From Spirosoma sp. (GTDB lineage Bacteria > Bacteroidota > Bacteroidia > Cytophagales > Spirosomataceae): a stretch of DNA of 64,000 nt. The number at the start of each line of letters is the position of its first letter. Position 1 is the stretch's first letter. The stretch spans positions 434,001 to 498,000 of the forward strand of contig NZ_JAPLET010000015.1 in assembly GCF_026391055.1 (NCBI RefSeq), given 5' to 3'. Under the pieces are notes generated by a model. It searched no databases and had not been told where the DNA came from. It saw nothing but the letters and a program-made list of their open reading frames with translations. The position numbers were made by a program, and so were the translations under genes. Positions 1 through 9,946 of this stretch are shown here, piece after piece.

Positions 1-314
1 TGAAACAGGACATCGAAACGGCACCCGTCAGCGAGAAGATGAAAGCCCTGCTTCAGATTGCGGCATTCACCCAACAAAGTGGGAAAGCTGTAACGCCCGA
101 AGCCGTTGCCCGCGCTCGTGAGGCCGGTGCCACCGACCGCGAGATTCATGATACGGTGCTGATAACCGCACTGTTCTCGTTGTATAACAAGTATGTGGAT
201 GGGCTGGCAACAGTAGCCCCGGCCGATCCCGCATACTACCAGATGCTTGGTGAGCGGATCACCAGCCGGGGCTATGTTCGGCCACCGGGCGGGTATCCAG
301 TACAAACCCACTAA
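1..314 (+). CDS. Carboxymuconolactone decarboxylase family (AhpD-like) protein, C-terminal part; 5' end outside window
   Basis: Frame open from window start (KQDIETAPVSEKMKALL...); GATDREIHDTVLITALFSLYNKYVDGLAT matches the two downstream CMD paralogs. Confidence 0.85.
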   Translation, partial: KQDIETAPVSEKMKALLQIAAFTQQSGKAVTPEAVARAREAGATDREIHDTVLITALFSLYNKYVDGLATVAPADPAYYQMLGERITSRGYVRPPGGYPVQTH

Positions 315-474
315 CTGATTTGTAAGCAGTTTTCTGGTTGGTCAGCTTTACAAACCCACCAACCAGCGAACCTCAAAAAAACGACTCACGCATTTACTGG
401 CCTTTTTTCACCGACCAAAAACTACCCGTTTTTGGTCGGTCTACCCCCTCATTTGCTTTTTTTCTCAAATAGCT

Positions 475-3267
475 ATGAAAATAAGAGTATTAATTGCCTT
501 GCTGGCAATGCTATATATAGTTCCAGAAACCGCTTGGGCACAGTCGCGTCGGGTGTTTGGTACGGTGCGCGATGCCGACAATAACCAGCCAATGGCAGGT
601 GCCAGTGTGGTTATTAAAGGTCAGCAGATAGGCACCGTTGCCGATGCCGCCGGCCACTTTTCGCTGACGACCAGTCAACGAGGGGGTGTAACACTAAAAA
701 TCTCGATGGTTGGCTACCAAAGCCGGACAGTTGCTGTGGCCGATGGGGATCAGGCTGTTTCGGTGGGTCTTCAAGTAGCCACGAATGCCTTGCAGGATGT
801 GGTTGTGGCGGCATCGCGGGTGGAGGAGAGTTTGTTGCTTGCTCCCGTAACGGTTGAGAAAATGGACGCACGAGCCATTCGCGAAACGCCTTCGGCTACA
901 TTTTACGAAGGCATCAACAACCTGAAAGGGGTCGATATGGTTACCAGTGGCCTGACCTATAAGCAGATTAACACGCGCGGTTTTGCCAGCACGGGAAACA
1001 GCCGGTTTCTTCAACTTATCGACGGAGTCGACAATCAACCGGCCGGGTTTGGCTTTTCGGTTGGAAATATGTTTGGGTTGAGCGATCTGGATGCCGAGAG
1101 CGTTGAGTTGGTTCCGGGGGCCGCTTCGGCTTTATATGGACCGGCTGCGTTCAACGGGGCACTGCTCATGACCAGCAAAAATCCGTTTACGTACCAGGGA
1201 TTGAGCGTACAGACAAAAGTTGGGGTAAACCACATCAACGATCCCAACACAGGGGCGGCTATTTTTCAGGATTACGGCCTGCGTTATGCCAAAGCCTTTA
1301 ATAACCGACTGGCAGTAAAACTGGTGGCGTCGTATATGAAAGGTCTCGACTGGTTTGCTACCGATTATACGGATGTTGATGCCACCACATCGCCCGAAAA
1401 ACGGGGGCTCAGTAACCCGGCTTACAACGGGCTGAATGTCTATGGCGACGAGGTGAACCGCACCATCACGGGCATTGGCAAAGTAGCCCGCACGGGTTAT
1501 CTGGAAAAAGATCTGACCGACTACAACGTCTACAGCCTGAAACTGAACGGGGCAGTTCATTATCGCATTACGCCTAAGCTGGAGGCTATTTACTCGTTCA
1601 ATTACGCGAAAGGAACGGCTAATTATACGGGCAGTAATCGATTTTCGGTAAACGGCTTTTCACTGCTTCAGCACCGGATTGAACTGCGGGGAGCCAATTT
1701 TATGGTGCGCGGCTACACGAACCAGGAAGATTCGCACGACTCGTACAACACGCGTTCGCTGGGCCAGCAGATTGGCCGGACGTGGGTGCGCGACCTCAAC
1801 GGAAATGTGGTGGCCCCGAACGTGGCAGACCAGACCTGGTTCGACCGTTATACGGCTGCCTATCAGGGGAAAATTCAGGGCGTAACAGGTAGCGACAATG
1901 CCAGTGCCCGTTCGTTTGCCGATCAGGGTCGTTTGCTGCCCGGTTCTGCCGAATATGAACAGCAAAAGGCGCGGCTCATCGGTATTCAGGGACTGGCTGG
2001 AGCAGGTATTCTGAGCCAGACGAACATGTACCATGCCGATGCGCAGTATAACTTCACTCCGGCGCTAAAAGCGGCCGGGTTATCGGGTACGGATTTGCTG
2101 GTTGGCGGTAATTTCCGGCAGTTCAGCCTGTTTACCAACGGAACCCTGTTCGACGATAAAGGTGGACGGATTCTGTACAGCGAGGTTGGTGCATTTGCCC
2201 AATTGAGCAAGTCGTTACTGGCCGATAAGCTGAAACTGACCGTATCGGGTCGGTACGATAAGAACCAGAACTTCGCGGGGTACTTTACGCCCCGTGCGTC
2301 GGCGGTATTCTCACCCAGCGACCGGCATCACTTCCGGGCTTCGTTTCAGACGGGCTACCGAAATCCAACTCCCAGCGACCAGTTTATCAAACTCAACGTT
2401 GGCCCTATCACCATTCTGGGCGGTGCGCCGAGTAACAGCGCGGGCATGAAGGTATACGAAAACTCATTCAACTCAACCAGTATTGGCGGCTTCGTAAACG
2501 GGTTTATGGGTGAAGTCAACAGTGTTGGTCCCCAGCAGGCGGTGCTGAACAACAAAAACAAGCTGATCAAGTCGAATGTGCCGTACATCGCCCCCGAGCG
2601 AGTACAGAGTTTCGAGCTTGGCTACCGAGCCTTGCTGACGAGTCGGCTGTCGCTCGACGCGAATTATTACTTCGGTGCGTACCGTAATTTTATTCTGAAC
2701 ACGGTGGTCATTCGGCCCAACAGTCCTGTACTGGCGGCTGATGGCAGCATCAACCCCGCAGCTGCCCAAGATATTCTAAATTCGGCCTATCAGGCGTTTC
2801 AACTCTATACCAACGCGCCTGACCGCGTAACGGCGCAAGGAGCCACACTTGGGCTGAACTACGCCAGCGCCAGCGGCTATACCCTAACGGGCAATGGCAC
2901 CTGGTCGGCTTTCAACCTGCAAAATGCTGATCCGAACAATATTCCGGCTTTCAACACCCCCCGATATAAAACCAATGTGACGGTTGGGCATCGGAATATC
3001 GTGCGGAATGTAGGGTTCAATGTGGCTTGGCACTGGCAGGATGCATTCGACTGGGTAGGCTCGTTCAATGACCTGCGCCCCGGCGGTATTCAGGCCTATC
3101 ATCTAATCGATGCACAGGTCACGCTCAAACTGCCAACCTATAAGACGTTACTCAAAATAGGCGCGTCGAACCTGACTAACCAGTACATCGTGCAGGCTTA
3201 TGGTTCACCGGCTGTGGGTGGTTTGTATTACCTGTCGCTGACGTTCGATCAGGGTATGTTGCGGTAG
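475..3267 (+). CDS. TonB-dependent outer-membrane receptor with N-terminal carboxypeptidase-like regulatory domain
   Basis: Signal peptide; GTVRDADNNQPMAGASVVIKG; plug (TRGFASTGNSRFLQLIDGVDNQ) and beta-barrel; 930 aa. Confidence 0.95.
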   Translation: MKIRVLIALLAMLYIVPETAWAQSRRVFGTVRDADNNQPMAGASVVIKGQQIGTVADAAGHFSLTTSQRGGVTLKISMVGYQSRTVAVADGDQAVSVGLQVATNALQDVVVAASRVEESLLLAPVTVEKMDARAIRETPSATFYEGINNLKGVDMVTSGLTYKQINTRGFASTGNSRFLQLIDGVDNQPAGFGFSVGNMFGLSDLDAESVELVPGAASALYGPAAFNGALLMTSKNPFTYQGLSVQTKVGVNHINDPNTGAAIFQDYGLRYAKAFNNRLAVKLVASYMKGLDWFATDYTDVDATTSPEKRGLSNPAYNGLNVYGDEVNRTITGIGKVARTGYLEKDLTDYNVYSLKLNGAVHYRITPKLEAIYSFNYAKGTANYTGSNRFSVNGFSLLQHRIELRGANFMVRGYTNQEDSHDSYNTRSLGQQIGRTWVRDLNGNVVAPNVADQTWFDRYTAAYQGKIQGVTGSDNASARSFADQGRLLPGSAEYEQQKARLIGIQGLAGAGILSQTNMYHADAQYNFTPALKAAGLSGTDLLVGGNFRQFSLFTNGTLFDDKGGRILYSEVGAFAQLSKSLLADKLKLTVSGRYDKNQNFAGYFTPRASAVFSPSDRHHFRASFQTGYRNPTPSDQFIKLNVGPITILGGAPSNSAGMKVYENSFNSTSIGGFVNGFMGEVNSVGPQQAVLNNKNKLIKSNVPYIAPERVQSFELGYRALLTSRLSLDANYYFGAYRNFILNTVVIRPNSPVLAADGSINPAAAQDILNSAYQAFQLYTNAPDRVTAQGATLGLNYASASGYTLTGNGTWSAFNLQNADPNNIPAFNTPRYKTNVTVGHRNIVRNVGFNVAWHWQDAFDWVGSFNDLRPGGIQAYHLIDAQVTLKLPTYKTLLKIGASNLTNQYIVQAYGSPAVGGLYYLSLTFDQGMLR

Positions 3268-3293
3268 ATATTATCAGTACTAAAAACGAACAT

Positions 3294-4514
3294 ATGGAAA
3301 CGGTTCAAATTTCTGTTAATCAGCAACAACACATAAAATTGCCCTGGGGTAGTTTCGCTCTTTGTCTGGTCGCTTATTTGTTCGGGGGAACGGCCAGTAC
3401 ACTCATGGCTACGTATTTGCCAATAGCCTTGCCGGAACTCCTCGGTCGATCTGCTTCATCGGAGCAGGTCGGGGAAGTAGGTGCCTGGGTGAGTGCCGCT
3501 TTTTTATATGGATGGATGACGGGCGGGCTGCTCTTTGGCCCACTCGCCGACCGGTTGGGGCGTGTACGGGGATTGGCGCTGGCAACGGGGTTATGCGGTG
3601 GCGCTATGCTGGCAACGGTATTCGTGCCCAACGAATACCTGCTGTTTCTGTTCCGAGCCTTAACGGGTGCGGGTGTGGGGGGGATTTTGCTGATCTCGAC
3701 CGTCTATTTATCGGAGGTCTGGCCCGTAACTTCACGGGCAATTGCGTTGGGCGTGCTGGCCACCGCTTTCCCGGTGGGTATTGTGGCGACGGGTGGCCTG
3801 GTGAGCGGATTCAGTGACTGGCGACTGGCTTTTTGTATCGGTATACTGCCACTTACGGTCGGATTTCTGGTGTGGGTATTTCTACCCGAATCAGCTCTCT
3901 GGCAACAGGGGCGAAGCGAATTGTCCCAAAACAAACCCAATCTGTTCAGTGCCGAAAATAAGCCCAACCTGATTAGCGGGGCCATTATTTTTGGCTCCGT
4001 CCTGATTGGTCTTTGGGGTATTTTCTCGTGGATACCAACCTGGGTGCAGTCACTTTTGCCCCCAGGCCAGACCGGCCAGGCCGAACGCGGCATTACCATG
4101 ATGCTTCTGGGAATGGGCGGCATTGTGGGCGGTGTGGCATCGGGCTTTCTGGTAGCTCGCCTTGGTCCACGGCCCACGCTGCTCCTGACCTTTACCGGTT
4201 GTATATTGGCCTGTGGATTGCTCTTTCTTACTAACCATGTGTTCTCGACGGTCGTATATGTCGAAGTCGCTCTGTTGTCTTTGTTCTTCGGAATTAGCCA
4301 GGGGTCGCTGTCGAGCTACGTACCTACGTTATTTTCGCCTTTCATACGGGCAACGGCAACGGGTTTCTGTTTTAACATCGGGCGACTGTTTACGGCTACG
4401 GCTGTGCTTTTCGTGGGTAGCCTGACCACGGCTTTGGGTGGTATTGGGAATGCACTGGTTGTATTCTCTGCCGCCTTCCTGATCGCCTTTGGTGCTATCT
4501 GGATACGTGAGTAA
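3294..4514 (+). CDS. MFS transporter
   Basis: ~12 TM segments; GPLADRLGRVRGLAL motif; 406 aa. Confidence 0.92.
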   Translation: METVQISVNQQQHIKLPWGSFALCLVAYLFGGTASTLMATYLPIALPELLGRSASSEQVGEVGAWVSAAFLYGWMTGGLLFGPLADRLGRVRGLALATGLCGGAMLATVFVPNEYLLFLFRALTGAGVGGILLISTVYLSEVWPVTSRAIALGVLATAFPVGIVATGGLVSGFSDWRLAFCIGILPLTVGFLVWVFLPESALWQQGRSELSQNKPNLFSAENKPNLISGAIIFGSVLIGLWGIFSWIPTWVQSLLPPGQTGQAERGITMMLLGMGGIVGGVASGFLVARLGPRPTLLLTFTGCILACGLLFLTNHVFSTVVYVEVALLSLFFGISQGSLSSYVPTLFSPFIRATATGFCFNIGRLFTATAVLFVGSLTTALGGIGNALVVFSAAFLIAFGAIWIRE

Positions 4515-4577
4515 TATTCGGTTTCGCTCTTTCACTTTTTCATTCTATCGCTCCGCTTCGGCGGTCCGATTTAACAT

Positions 4578-5156
4578 ATGCCACATATTCCACTTCCAGA
4601 CGGCGTTCCGGGCATTCGGAGCCTTGTCATTTACCGACCCGATACGGGTCAGCATCTGTATGCGCTGGCGCAGGCCCTGTTACGGGCCGGATCACCCGAC
4701 AGCACCCTGGCCAATGCCGAACGCGAGCTGATTGCGGCCTTCGTGTCGAAACAGAACCAGACCGATTTCTGCATGATGAGCCACGCTGCGGCATCCCGTT
4801 ACCTCTACGCCGACCAGCGTGATCTTGTCGATCAAACTCTGGCCGATACTGAAACGTCGCCAATTTCAGCCAAGCTAAAAGCCTTGCTGATCATTGCCGA
4901 TCACGTTCGGGCGGATGCACGTACCGTTTCCGAGGAACTGGTTGCAGCAGCCCGGGCAGAAGGTGCCACCGACGGCGATATTCATGACACAGTACTAATT
5001 GCGGCTTCCTTCTGCATGTACAATCGATACGTGGATGGACTCGCTACCCTGACCCCCACCGACCCGGCTGCGTATGACGCCATGGGCGAGCGGATGGGGA
5101 CAATGGGCTATCAATTACCAACACCGCAGGCCAGCCCTGCTACGCATTTATCATAG
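4578..5156 (+). CDS. Carboxymuconolactone decarboxylase / peroxidase-related family protein
   Basis: Paralogous to 5262..5849; QTDFCMMSH replaces the usual CxxCxxxH. Confidence 0.88.
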   Translation: MPHIPLPDGVPGIRSLVIYRPDTGQHLYALAQALLRAGSPDSTLANAERELIAAFVSKQNQTDFCMMSHAAASRYLYADQRDLVDQTLADTETSPISAKLKALLIIADHVRADARTVSEELVAAARAEGATDGDIHDTVLIAASFCMYNRYVDGLATLTPTDPAAYDAMGERMGTMGYQLPTPQASPATHLS

Positions 5157-5170
5157 GTATAGTAATTAGT

Positions 5171-5201
5171 CCCCAGCCACAAAGTGGCTGGGGTACTTTT
5201 G
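5171..5201 (+). terminator. Rho-independent terminator-like hairpin
   Basis: CCCCAGCCAC-AAA-GTGGCTGGGG perfect 10-bp stem followed by TACTTTTG, just after a CDS end; the tail also matches a Bacteroidota -7 box (TAnnTTTG). Confidence 0.65.
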
Positions 5202-5261
5202 TACACACGCTTTCCGCTATCTATCCACAAGGACATACTCAATTGACAGATAACCCATACA

Positions 5262-5849
5262 ATGCCACATATCGAACTACCCGCCGGATTGCCCGGCATT
5301 CGCGGACCCATGGCGTTTAGTCCTGAAACCGCCCGCCCACTCAATGACCTGGTCAATGTGCTACTGCGATCAAACGCCCACCGGTTTGAATCGGGCCTGA
5401 GTGAAGGCGAGCGAGAATTGATTGCTACCTATGTATCGTCGCTGAATGACTGCTTTTTTTGCCAGACGATACACGGCGCGGTGGCCAGCCAGCACCTCGG
5501 CGATGACGACTGGTCGCTGGTCAACTCCGTCAAATGTGATTATCAGCAAGCCGCTATCTCGTCGAAAATGAAGGCGTTATTAACTATTGCCGGAAGCGTT
5601 CAGCAGGGAGGTAAAGCGGTGACTCCGGCGCAGGTCGAAGCGGCCCGCGCCGAGGGGGCTACCGATCACGACGTCCACGATACAGTATTGATTGCCGCTG
5701 CTTTCTGTATGTTCAATCGCTATGTCGATGGTCTGGCCACCTGGGCACCCGAAGACCCTGCTCTGTATAAATACCGGGCGCAGAAAGTGGCCGAGTACGG
5801 CTACACCCACGAAGACCATTACATGCCGACCGCCGGGTCGCCAACTTAA
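5262..5849 (+). CDS. Carboxymuconolactone decarboxylase / AhpD-like alkylhydroperoxidase
   Basis: NDCFFCQTIHGAVA = CxxCxxxH active-site motif. Confidence 0.9.
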   Translation: MPHIELPAGLPGIRGPMAFSPETARPLNDLVNVLLRSNAHRFESGLSEGERELIATYVSSLNDCFFCQTIHGAVASQHLGDDDWSLVNSVKCDYQQAAISSKMKALLTIAGSVQQGGKAVTPAQVEAARAEGATDHDVHDTVLIAAAFCMFNRYVDGLATWAPEDPALYKYRAQKVAEYGYTHEDHYMPTAGSPT

Positions 5850-5851
5850 CC

Positions 5852-7087
5852 TTGCCGATGAAGCGTTCCCTGTTGTTTTTTCTGGTGTTTATTTTCCTGC
5901 TGATCGCCCTTGAGGTGTTGAGCGTCTATTTTATCATGCCGTTCCCCGGTAGCCAGCTTGGTCTCGGCGAATCCGACTCGGGCCACACGTCATTGGGCCG
6001 GGTTGAACTCGCCTACTGGCTACACCGGAATATTGGCTGGTTACGTGTCGTTGGGTGGTTGCTGCTGATCTACCCGACGTTTCTGGTGTTTACAAAACCC
6101 CGGCGGACGTGGCACCGCTATATGGCGGGTGGTCTGGTAGCGCTTTATGGCGTTGTGTTCTATGAAGTGAATCAGGAGATGATGGCCGATCAGATGTTTA
6201 AGCAACCTATCAATAAGCGGGTCGTTTCCATGAGTGAGAACAAAATTCCGCTCAATAAACTGGTGCTGGGGTTCACCGCTATTGGACAGGCAACGGCCTA
6301 CCCGATTCAACTCATTGGCTACCATCATCAGGTACGCGACACGGTGGGCGGCCAGCCGGTTATGATCACGTATTGTACCGTTTGCCGGACAGGGCGCGTA
6401 TTCAGCCCGATCATCAAAGGTCGGCCCGATGAGTTTAGGCTGGTGGGTATGGATCATTTCAACGCCATGTTCGAAGACAAACGGACGGGTTCCTGGTGGC
6501 GGCAAGCTACGGGCGAGGCTATTCTGGGGCCGTTAAAAGGAAACAGCCTGACTGAACTGGCAGGGCAGCACATGACTCTGGGCGAGTGGGCCGCCCAACA
6601 CCCCAACACGCGCGTATTGCAGGCTGATTCAACCTTTGCCGACGAGTTTGCCGGCATGAAAAACTACGAAAAAGGCCTGTCGAAGGGGAAACTCACCCGG
6701 CGCGATTCGGCTTCGTGGCAACCTAAATCGTGGGTTATCGGTGTGGAGAAAGCCGGTTTTTCGAAGGCATACGACTGGAATAAACTGGTAGAAAAACGTA
6801 CGCTGAGCGATGTAGTAGGGGGCGAACCCATACTGCTGACCATTGCGCCCGACAGTGTATCGTTCGGAGCCTGGAGTCGGCGGGTAGGGGCACAAACACT
6901 CACGTTTCACTATGCCAGCCGGCAACTCACCGATCAGGAAACAAAATCGGTCTGGACCTGGCGGGGGCATTGCGTGGCAGGTCCGCTGCGGGGAAAACGA
7001 CTTGATGCCATGCCGAAAGCCTATCAGGAGTTCTGGCATTCGTGGCGCAGTTTCCATCCCGATACCAAGCGGGATGATGCAGATTGA
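5852..7087 (+). CDS. DUF3179 domain-containing membrane-anchored protein
   Basis: Three N-terminal hydrophobic segments; TYCTVCRTGRVFSP...GSWWRQATGEAILGPLKG typical of DUF3179. Confidence 0.85.
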   Translation: MPMKRSLLFFLVFIFLLIALEVLSVYFIMPFPGSQLGLGESDSGHTSLGRVELAYWLHRNIGWLRVVGWLLLIYPTFLVFTKPRRTWHRYMAGGLVALYGVVFYEVNQEMMADQMFKQPINKRVVSMSENKIPLNKLVLGFTAIGQATAYPIQLIGYHHQVRDTVGGQPVMITYCTVCRTGRVFSPIIKGRPDEFRLVGMDHFNAMFEDKRTGSWWRQATGEAILGPLKGNSLTELAGQHMTLGEWAAQHPNTRVLQADSTFADEFAGMKNYEKGLSKGKLTRRDSASWQPKSWVIGVEKAGFSKAYDWNKLVEKRTLSDVVGGEPILLTIAPDSVSFGAWSRRVGAQTLTFHYASRQLTDQETKSVWTWRGHCVAGPLRGKRLDAMPKAYQEFWHSWRSFHPDTKRDDAD

Positions 7088-7090
7088 TGC

Positions 7091-7119
7091 AGAGAGCCGG
7101 GCCGAACGTCCGGCTCTCT
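7091..7119 (+). terminator. Hairpin downstream of DUF3179 gene
   Basis: AGAGAGCCGG...CCGGCTCTCT perfect 10-bp arms 4 nt after the stop; no strong T-tract. Confidence 0.45.
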
Positions 7120-7249
7120 GGTTATACCGCCCCTGACGAAGCTTTTCTAACTGATTTCTAGTGTACGGTTGACCACTTACGAGGAAAACCGTCGTTGATA
7201 GGATATGCTCCGTCTGAACGAGTACTTTTGTTCCACCTAAAATGGACGT

Positions 7250-8161
7250 ATGCGATTCAAAATTTTTGCTACTGTACTGCTCGTTCTGCTGGTAATATCT
7301 TCGCAGGGGCAGGGGTTGATTGATGGATTTATGCGTGGTCAGCGAAAAGCGAGTCTGGCCGTATTTGGCTCCCAATCCACGTACGATACGTATTACGTCA
7401 ACAAGACCGAAACGAAAAATCCGAACCTGGGCACGGTTACGACTGAAGCCCTGACTGTTGTGGGCACTTATGGCCTGGGTTACGACCTCGACCTGATTGT
7501 GGCCGCCCCTTATGTTCGTACACAGGCCAGTGCTGGCTATTTTTCGAAGCAGGAAGGTTTTCAGGATGTTACAGCTGCACTTCGCTGGGAGGCTTACGAT
7601 TATAAACTAGGCCGGTCGAAACTCTCCTGGCAGTTTGCTGTTGGCTACTCCATGCCCATTCAGCCGTATGTCAACGATGCGCTAGTGGCTATCGGACGCG
7701 GGTCGAAGAACCTGGATGGCCGTACACTGCTTCATTTTAAAGCTCGTTCGTTTTTCCTGACCGGTCAACTGGGCTACATCCGAAACGGGCAGGTAACGCT
7801 CGACCATCCGGTCAATTATTACGATCCCGATCAGCTTAATCCGAACAGCAGCTCAAAAGTAAATGTCCCCGACGTAACTGAAATCATCGTTCGGGGGGGC
7901 TTCGTAACCAAATTCTGCAACATCGATGTATGGGGACAGCAACAGACACCGCATAACAGAGGCACAAATATTGGTACCGGCGTTCCCTTTCCAACCAATG
8001 CCATTGGCTTTAGGCGGGTAGGGGCCACGGCTTACCTTCGGCTACTCAAACAGTTTGGCCTGACCGCTGGATACAGCACCACCCTCGACGGGCGCAATAC
8101 GGGCAAAAGCACCCAGATCAATGCCGGTTTAGTCATTGGTCATTGGACCGCGAATAATTAG
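7250..8161 (+). CDS. Outer-membrane beta-barrel protein (transporter-like), hypothetical
   Basis: Signal peptide and alternating amphipathic strands; 303 aa. Confidence 0.7.
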   Translation: MRFKIFATVLLVLLVISSQGQGLIDGFMRGQRKASLAVFGSQSTYDTYYVNKTETKNPNLGTVTTEALTVVGTYGLGYDLDLIVAAPYVRTQASAGYFSKQEGFQDVTAALRWEAYDYKLGRSKLSWQFAVGYSMPIQPYVNDALVAIGRGSKNLDGRTLLHFKARSFFLTGQLGYIRNGQVTLDHPVNYYDPDQLNPNSSSKVNVPDVTEIIVRGGFVTKFCNIDVWGQQQTPHNRGTNIGTGVPFPTNAIGFRRVGATAYLRLLKQFGLTAGYSTTLDGRNTGKSTQINAGLVIGHWTANN

Positions 8162-8222
8162 GTTATTGGGTTGTACCTACAAGGTAAAGCCGAACGCGGC
8201 CCGTAGGTACAACCCAATAACC
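8161..8222. repeat. 20-bp perfect inverted repeat between two genes
   Basis: GGTTATTGGGTTGTACCTAC (8161-8180) / GTAGGTACAACCCAATAACC (8203-8222); begins on the last base of the stop codon. Confidence 0.85.
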
Positions 8223-8239
8223 ACCAACCACTCCCATCT

Positions 8240-9748
8240 ATGAAAATTTCCTTTTCGTCAACACTTTTAATTGCTTTGTTCCTGTGTGTATCGGCCTGTA
8301 AGGAGCCGATTATCGACGAGGGTATTCTGCCGTTTATCACCCCAGGCTCCCCTGACGTCGACGGCGGGGCATGGAGCCCTATCGTACTGAAATCAGCCGC
8401 TGCCATTCCCGTACCTCCGCCAGACGCCGTTATGTCGGCTGCGTACCAGCAAGAGCTAACGGGAGTTAAAAATGGGGTGCTGAGTTCTACCCCGGAACAA
8501 AACACAGCGGTTAACTTTTGGGCTGCCGGGGGAGTGCTGCGCTGGAATCAGATCGCCCGGCAACTGGTGGCCAAATACAATAACCCGCCCGGCTACGATA
8601 TTCTGACGGGTCAGCTTAACGACTCGCCTGCGGCCAATCCTATGGCCGGTCCGCCGTTTGCTGCACGGGTGTATGCCTTGTTGAGTGTAGCTCAGTACGA
8701 TGCGCTGGTGGTTGCCTGGCGGGCCAAATACCAGTACAACCGGCCATCGCTGGAGCAGCAGGGCGTTATTGCCCGGATACCTGTGCTGGACGTGCCGTCG
8801 TACCCTTCGGAAGATGCGGCTATTGCGGAGGCTTCGTATCAGGTGCTGGCGTTTTTCTTTCCGAACGAAGTTGCCTGGCTCAAGGCAAGAGCCACCGAGC
8901 ACAAACAGAGCCGTATCTGGGCCGGTGCCAATGTACCTACGGATCTGAAAGCGGGAGAAGATCTGGCAGCAGCCGTGACGGCCAATGTCCTTGACCGGGC
9001 CAAAATCGATCGGTTTAGTAGTGCACAGGACCCCACAAACAGCTGGCAAACCAAACTCGCTTCGGCACCTTACGATCGTAAGTGGACAAGTCTCGAACTG
9101 CCCGCCCGTACTCCGGTTCTGCCGCTAGCGGGACAGGTAAAGACCTGGTTCGACTCAACCGCAATTGCCCGGGCTATTCCCGGCCCACCCCCGGCGACTA
9201 CCTCGACTGAGTTGCAGACCGCACTGGCCCAGGTCCGTGATCTTGCCAATGCCCGCACGCGTGAGCAGTGGCGCCTTGCCAGCTACTGGGATAATGGACC
9301 GGGAACCTACTCGCTGTCCGGGCTCTGGAATTTCCTGGCTGAAGACCTCGTCCGGCAAAACGGTCAGAATGAACTCCGGACAGCCCGAACATACGCCCTC
9401 CTGAACCGGGCCATCCAGGATGCCACAACGGCGGCCTGGCGCACGAAGTATACCTATTTTACGCCCCGCCCTGCGCAGTTGGACCCAACCATTAAAACGG
9501 CGACGGTTATCCCCAACACCCCCACCTACGTATCGGACCAGGCGGCAGCGTCGGCTTCGGCAGCTGCGGTACTGGCTCATCTTTTCCCCGATGAAGCCGC
9601 GAATCTGAACGCAAAAGCAACGGAAGCCGCTCTATCCGGGCTATACGCGGGTACGTATACCCGGTTCGATACGGAGGCCGGAATGGCTTTGGGTAATACA
9701 ATCGGGCAGATGGCCGTTGCCAATGCAAAAGTTGATGGAGCCCGTTAG
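8240..9748 (+). CDS. Lipoprotein with two tandem PAP2/vanadium-haloperoxidase-like halves, apparently lacking catalytic residues
   Basis: Lipobox FLCVSACKEP; KYQYNRP...PSYPSEDAA...SRIWAGANVPTD and KYTYFTPRP...PTYVSDQAA...LSGLYAGTYTRFDTEAG. Confidence 0.75.
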   Translation: MKISFSSTLLIALFLCVSACKEPIIDEGILPFITPGSPDVDGGAWSPIVLKSAAAIPVPPPDAVMSAAYQQELTGVKNGVLSSTPEQNTAVNFWAAGGVLRWNQIARQLVAKYNNPPGYDILTGQLNDSPAANPMAGPPFAARVYALLSVAQYDALVVAWRAKYQYNRPSLEQQGVIARIPVLDVPSYPSEDAAIAEASYQVLAFFFPNEVAWLKARATEHKQSRIWAGANVPTDLKAGEDLAAAVTANVLDRAKIDRFSSAQDPTNSWQTKLASAPYDRKWTSLELPARTPVLPLAGQVKTWFDSTAIARAIPGPPPATTSTELQTALAQVRDLANARTREQWRLASYWDNGPGTYSLSGLWNFLAEDLVRQNGQNELRTARTYALLNRAIQDATTAAWRTKYTYFTPRPAQLDPTIKTATVIPNTPTYVSDQAAASASAAAVLAHLFPDEAANLNAKATEAALSGLYAGTYTRFDTEAGMALGNTIGQMAVANAKVDGAR

Positions 9749-9946
9749 GAGTAGCCTAGGTCCACAGAGTTGAAGAACGAAAATGGTTGTCTACCCGTAT
9801 GCGTCGTGCTTTTCCTTACTAGTATACTCGGCAGGAGCGTTCATATAATAAGCCGCAATTAGGCAAATATGGGTAGTATTCCTTAGCGCCTTTAAGCTAC
9901 TATGTTCACGAAGCCTGCTTAATTTTGGGGCTCATTTTTGCTGTAT

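Noticed and set aside
614-3102. Many antisense ORFs under the TonB receptor (e.g. 694..1038, 1132..1560, 1660..2034)
   Set aside because: Shadow ORFs on the opposite strand of a clear long CDS; no family-like features. The same applies to antisense ORFs under the permeases and other long CDSs
6629-7375. 248-aa minus-strand ORF spanning the DUF3179 gene end and the intergenic region
   Set aside because: Overlaps two well-supported plus-strand genes and a hairpin; no recognisable protein features
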